From assembly GCF_000374425.1 (NCBI RefSeq), contig NZ_KB894360.1:62001-126000 (forward strand): a stretch of 64,000 nucleotides of DNA, given 5' to 3'. Both the position numbers and the translations under genes were made by a program. Source of the DNA: Acinetobacter tjernbergiae DSM 14971 = CIP 107465. Lineage in GTDB: Bacteria > Pseudomonadota > Gammaproteobacteria > Pseudomonadales > Moraxellaceae. Below the pieces are notes generated by a model. The model searched no databases. It was not told the DNA's origin and saw only the letters and a program-made list of their open reading frames with translations. This document shows positions 62,974-64,000 of the stretch, piece after piece. The first letter of the stretch is position 1. Each line of letters begins with the position of its first letter.

Positions 62974-64000
62974 ATGGCTTCATCCACTTCATCTCAGAAA
63001 TTGTCTCAAAAAATCGAGCTACAACAGTTCGATCCACAAGCACTTAAAGCATGGATAAAAGCACAAGCTTTGGACTTAGGTTTTTCTGATTGTGTCATTG
63101 CCAAACCAGATGCTCAAGATCAAATGCCTCGTTTTAAAGAATATTTAAAACGTGGTTACCATGCTGATATGCACTACCTGGAAGAGAATTTAGAGAAACG
63201 TGCTGATCCAACATTGCTTGTGCCTGGGACTAAAAGCATTATTTGTGTGCGAATGAATTATCTTGTGGCATCACCTAAGCCCCGTTATGTACCATTTGAA
63301 CCAAATTCAGCCATTATTGCACGCTACGCGCGTGGACGTGACTATCATAAAATCATGCGTGGACGACTCAAAACTTTAGCCACACGTCTTCGGGAAAAGG
63401 TTGGTGATTTTGAGTCACGTCCATTTGCCGACTCAGCACCTATTTTTGAAAAATCACTTGCCGAAAGTGCAGGCATGGGATGGACAGGAAAACATACCTT
63501 ACTCATTCATAAAAAATCAGGTTCTTTCTTCGTTTTGGGTGAGCTATTTACTTCTCTTGACCTCCCTTTTGATCAACCCGCAACAGCCCATTGTGGCTCA
63601 TGTACTGCTTGCATCGACATTTGCCCAACACAAGCCATTGTTGAGCCTTATATGTTGGATGCAAGGAAATGTATTGCTTACTTAACTATTGAATATAAAG
63701 GAATCATTCCTGAAGAGTTACGATCAGGGATTGGTAATCGTATTTTTGGTTGTGATGATTGTCAGCTGATTTGCCCGTGGAATGGCTTTGCTAAAACTGC
63801 GTCAATTCCAGACTTTGACCCAAGACATAGTTTAGATGACATTAGCTTACTAGAGATCTGGCAATGGGATGAAGCAACTTTTCTTGCAAAAACAGAAGGT
63901 AGTCCAATTCGCCGCACAGGCTATCAATCCTTTAAACGGAATATTGCAATCGGCTTAGGAAATGCTCCATACTCGGCTGAAATCGTGAGCCAATTGCAAG
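62974..64000 (+). CDS. queG: Epoxyqueuosine reductase QueG, 3' end outside window
   Basis: Open from ATG 62974 to the window edge (342 codons, no stop). Cobalamin-dependent [4Fe-4S] enzyme that reduces epoxyqueuosine to queuosine in tRNA. FADSAPIFEKSLAESAGMGWTGKHT (parts FADSAPIFEK and AGMGWTGKHT), the first cluster motif CGSCTACIDICPT and the second CDDCQLICPWN are all present. Divergent from nnr. Confidence 0.95.
   Translation, partial: MASSTSSQKLSQKIELQQFDPQALKAWIKAQALDLGFSDCVIAKPDAQDQMPRFKEYLKRGYHADMHYLEENLEKRADPTLLVPGTKSIICVRMNYLVASPKPRYVPFEPNSAIIARYARGRDYHKIMRGRLKTLATRLREKVGDFESRPFADSAPIFEKSLAESAGMGWTGKHTLLIHKKSGSFFVLGELFTSLDLPFDQPATAHCGSCTACIDICPTQAIVEPYMLDARKCIAYLTIEYKGIIPEELRSGIGNRIFGCDDCQLICPWNGFAKTASIPDFDPRHSLDDISLLEIWQWDEATFLAKTEGSPIRRTGYQSFKRNIAIGLGNAPYSAEIVSQLQ

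Overview
The window looks like a chromosomal segment of an Acinetobacter species (Gammaproteobacteria, Moraxellales). The support is low GC, typical Acinetobacter core proteins (a 1253-residue PutA without a ribbon-helix-helix domain, TrmA, RuvC, MetK, Tkt, a lone GcvH, AspA, PutP, YceI/OsmC) and several tandem CspA-type genes. I cannot name the species.

Layout. 1-6.3 kb: two small regulators (TetR type and ArsR/BigR type) with no recognisable target gene beside them, then sstT, a DUF1275 membrane gene, a DUF2058 gene and a YbdG-like mechanosensitive channel. 6.4-9.3 kb: a leftward operon for a type-3 copper tyrosinase, with a PpoB2-type membrane copper-delivery protein downstream and, upstream, a free-standing protein homologous to the tyrosinase's own C-terminal domain. 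9.3-12.1 kb: AT-rich, gene-poor DNA ending in a decayed integrase relic and an att-like repeat.

12.1-24.5 kb: a degraded prophage-like integrative element inserted at the start codon region of an ABC transporter gene. It holds a lysozyme, a possible toxin/immunity pair, rmuC, a run of small exported proteins, decayed nuclease, metallopeptidase and HNH genes, an IS1595-family element killed by a nonsense codon, a truncated replication gene and a truncated integrase. The att repeat and integrase start are present in two copies (12.0 and 24.4 kb), which implies two related elements once stood in tandem.

24.5-42 kb: core genes. ABC transporter-MaoC hydratase, AraC-type regulator, gcvH, aspA, putP / Lrp-type regulator / putA, trmA, a phosphodiester glycosidase, an LRAT-like protein, and a topAI(yjhX)-yjhQ toxin-antitoxin locus. 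Its toxin gene carries a stop at codon 9, and a short leader peptide frame lies upstream. 42.4-43.3 kb: a complete IS982-family insertion with target duplication.

43.3-49.3 kb: a second, mini-prophage remnant (endolysin, holin-like protein, SGNH-esterase tailspike, complete integrase) integrated in the 3' end of yceI. A 62-bp direct repeat marks both ends. Both elements share a pair of TGGCGTAA-type direct repeats at each end, at similar distances from the att cores, so they appear to belong to one integrase family with different target sites.

49.3-64 kb: core genes. yceI, osmC (with a diverged partial copy of its 3' end nearby), tkt, metK, fxsA, small exported proteins, three cold shock genes (two forming a visible tandem duplication), initiator tRNA-Met, ruvC, nnr and the start of queG, which runs off the right edge. 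Small genes of 38-47 codons were added by eye from reading frame plus ribosome binding site.
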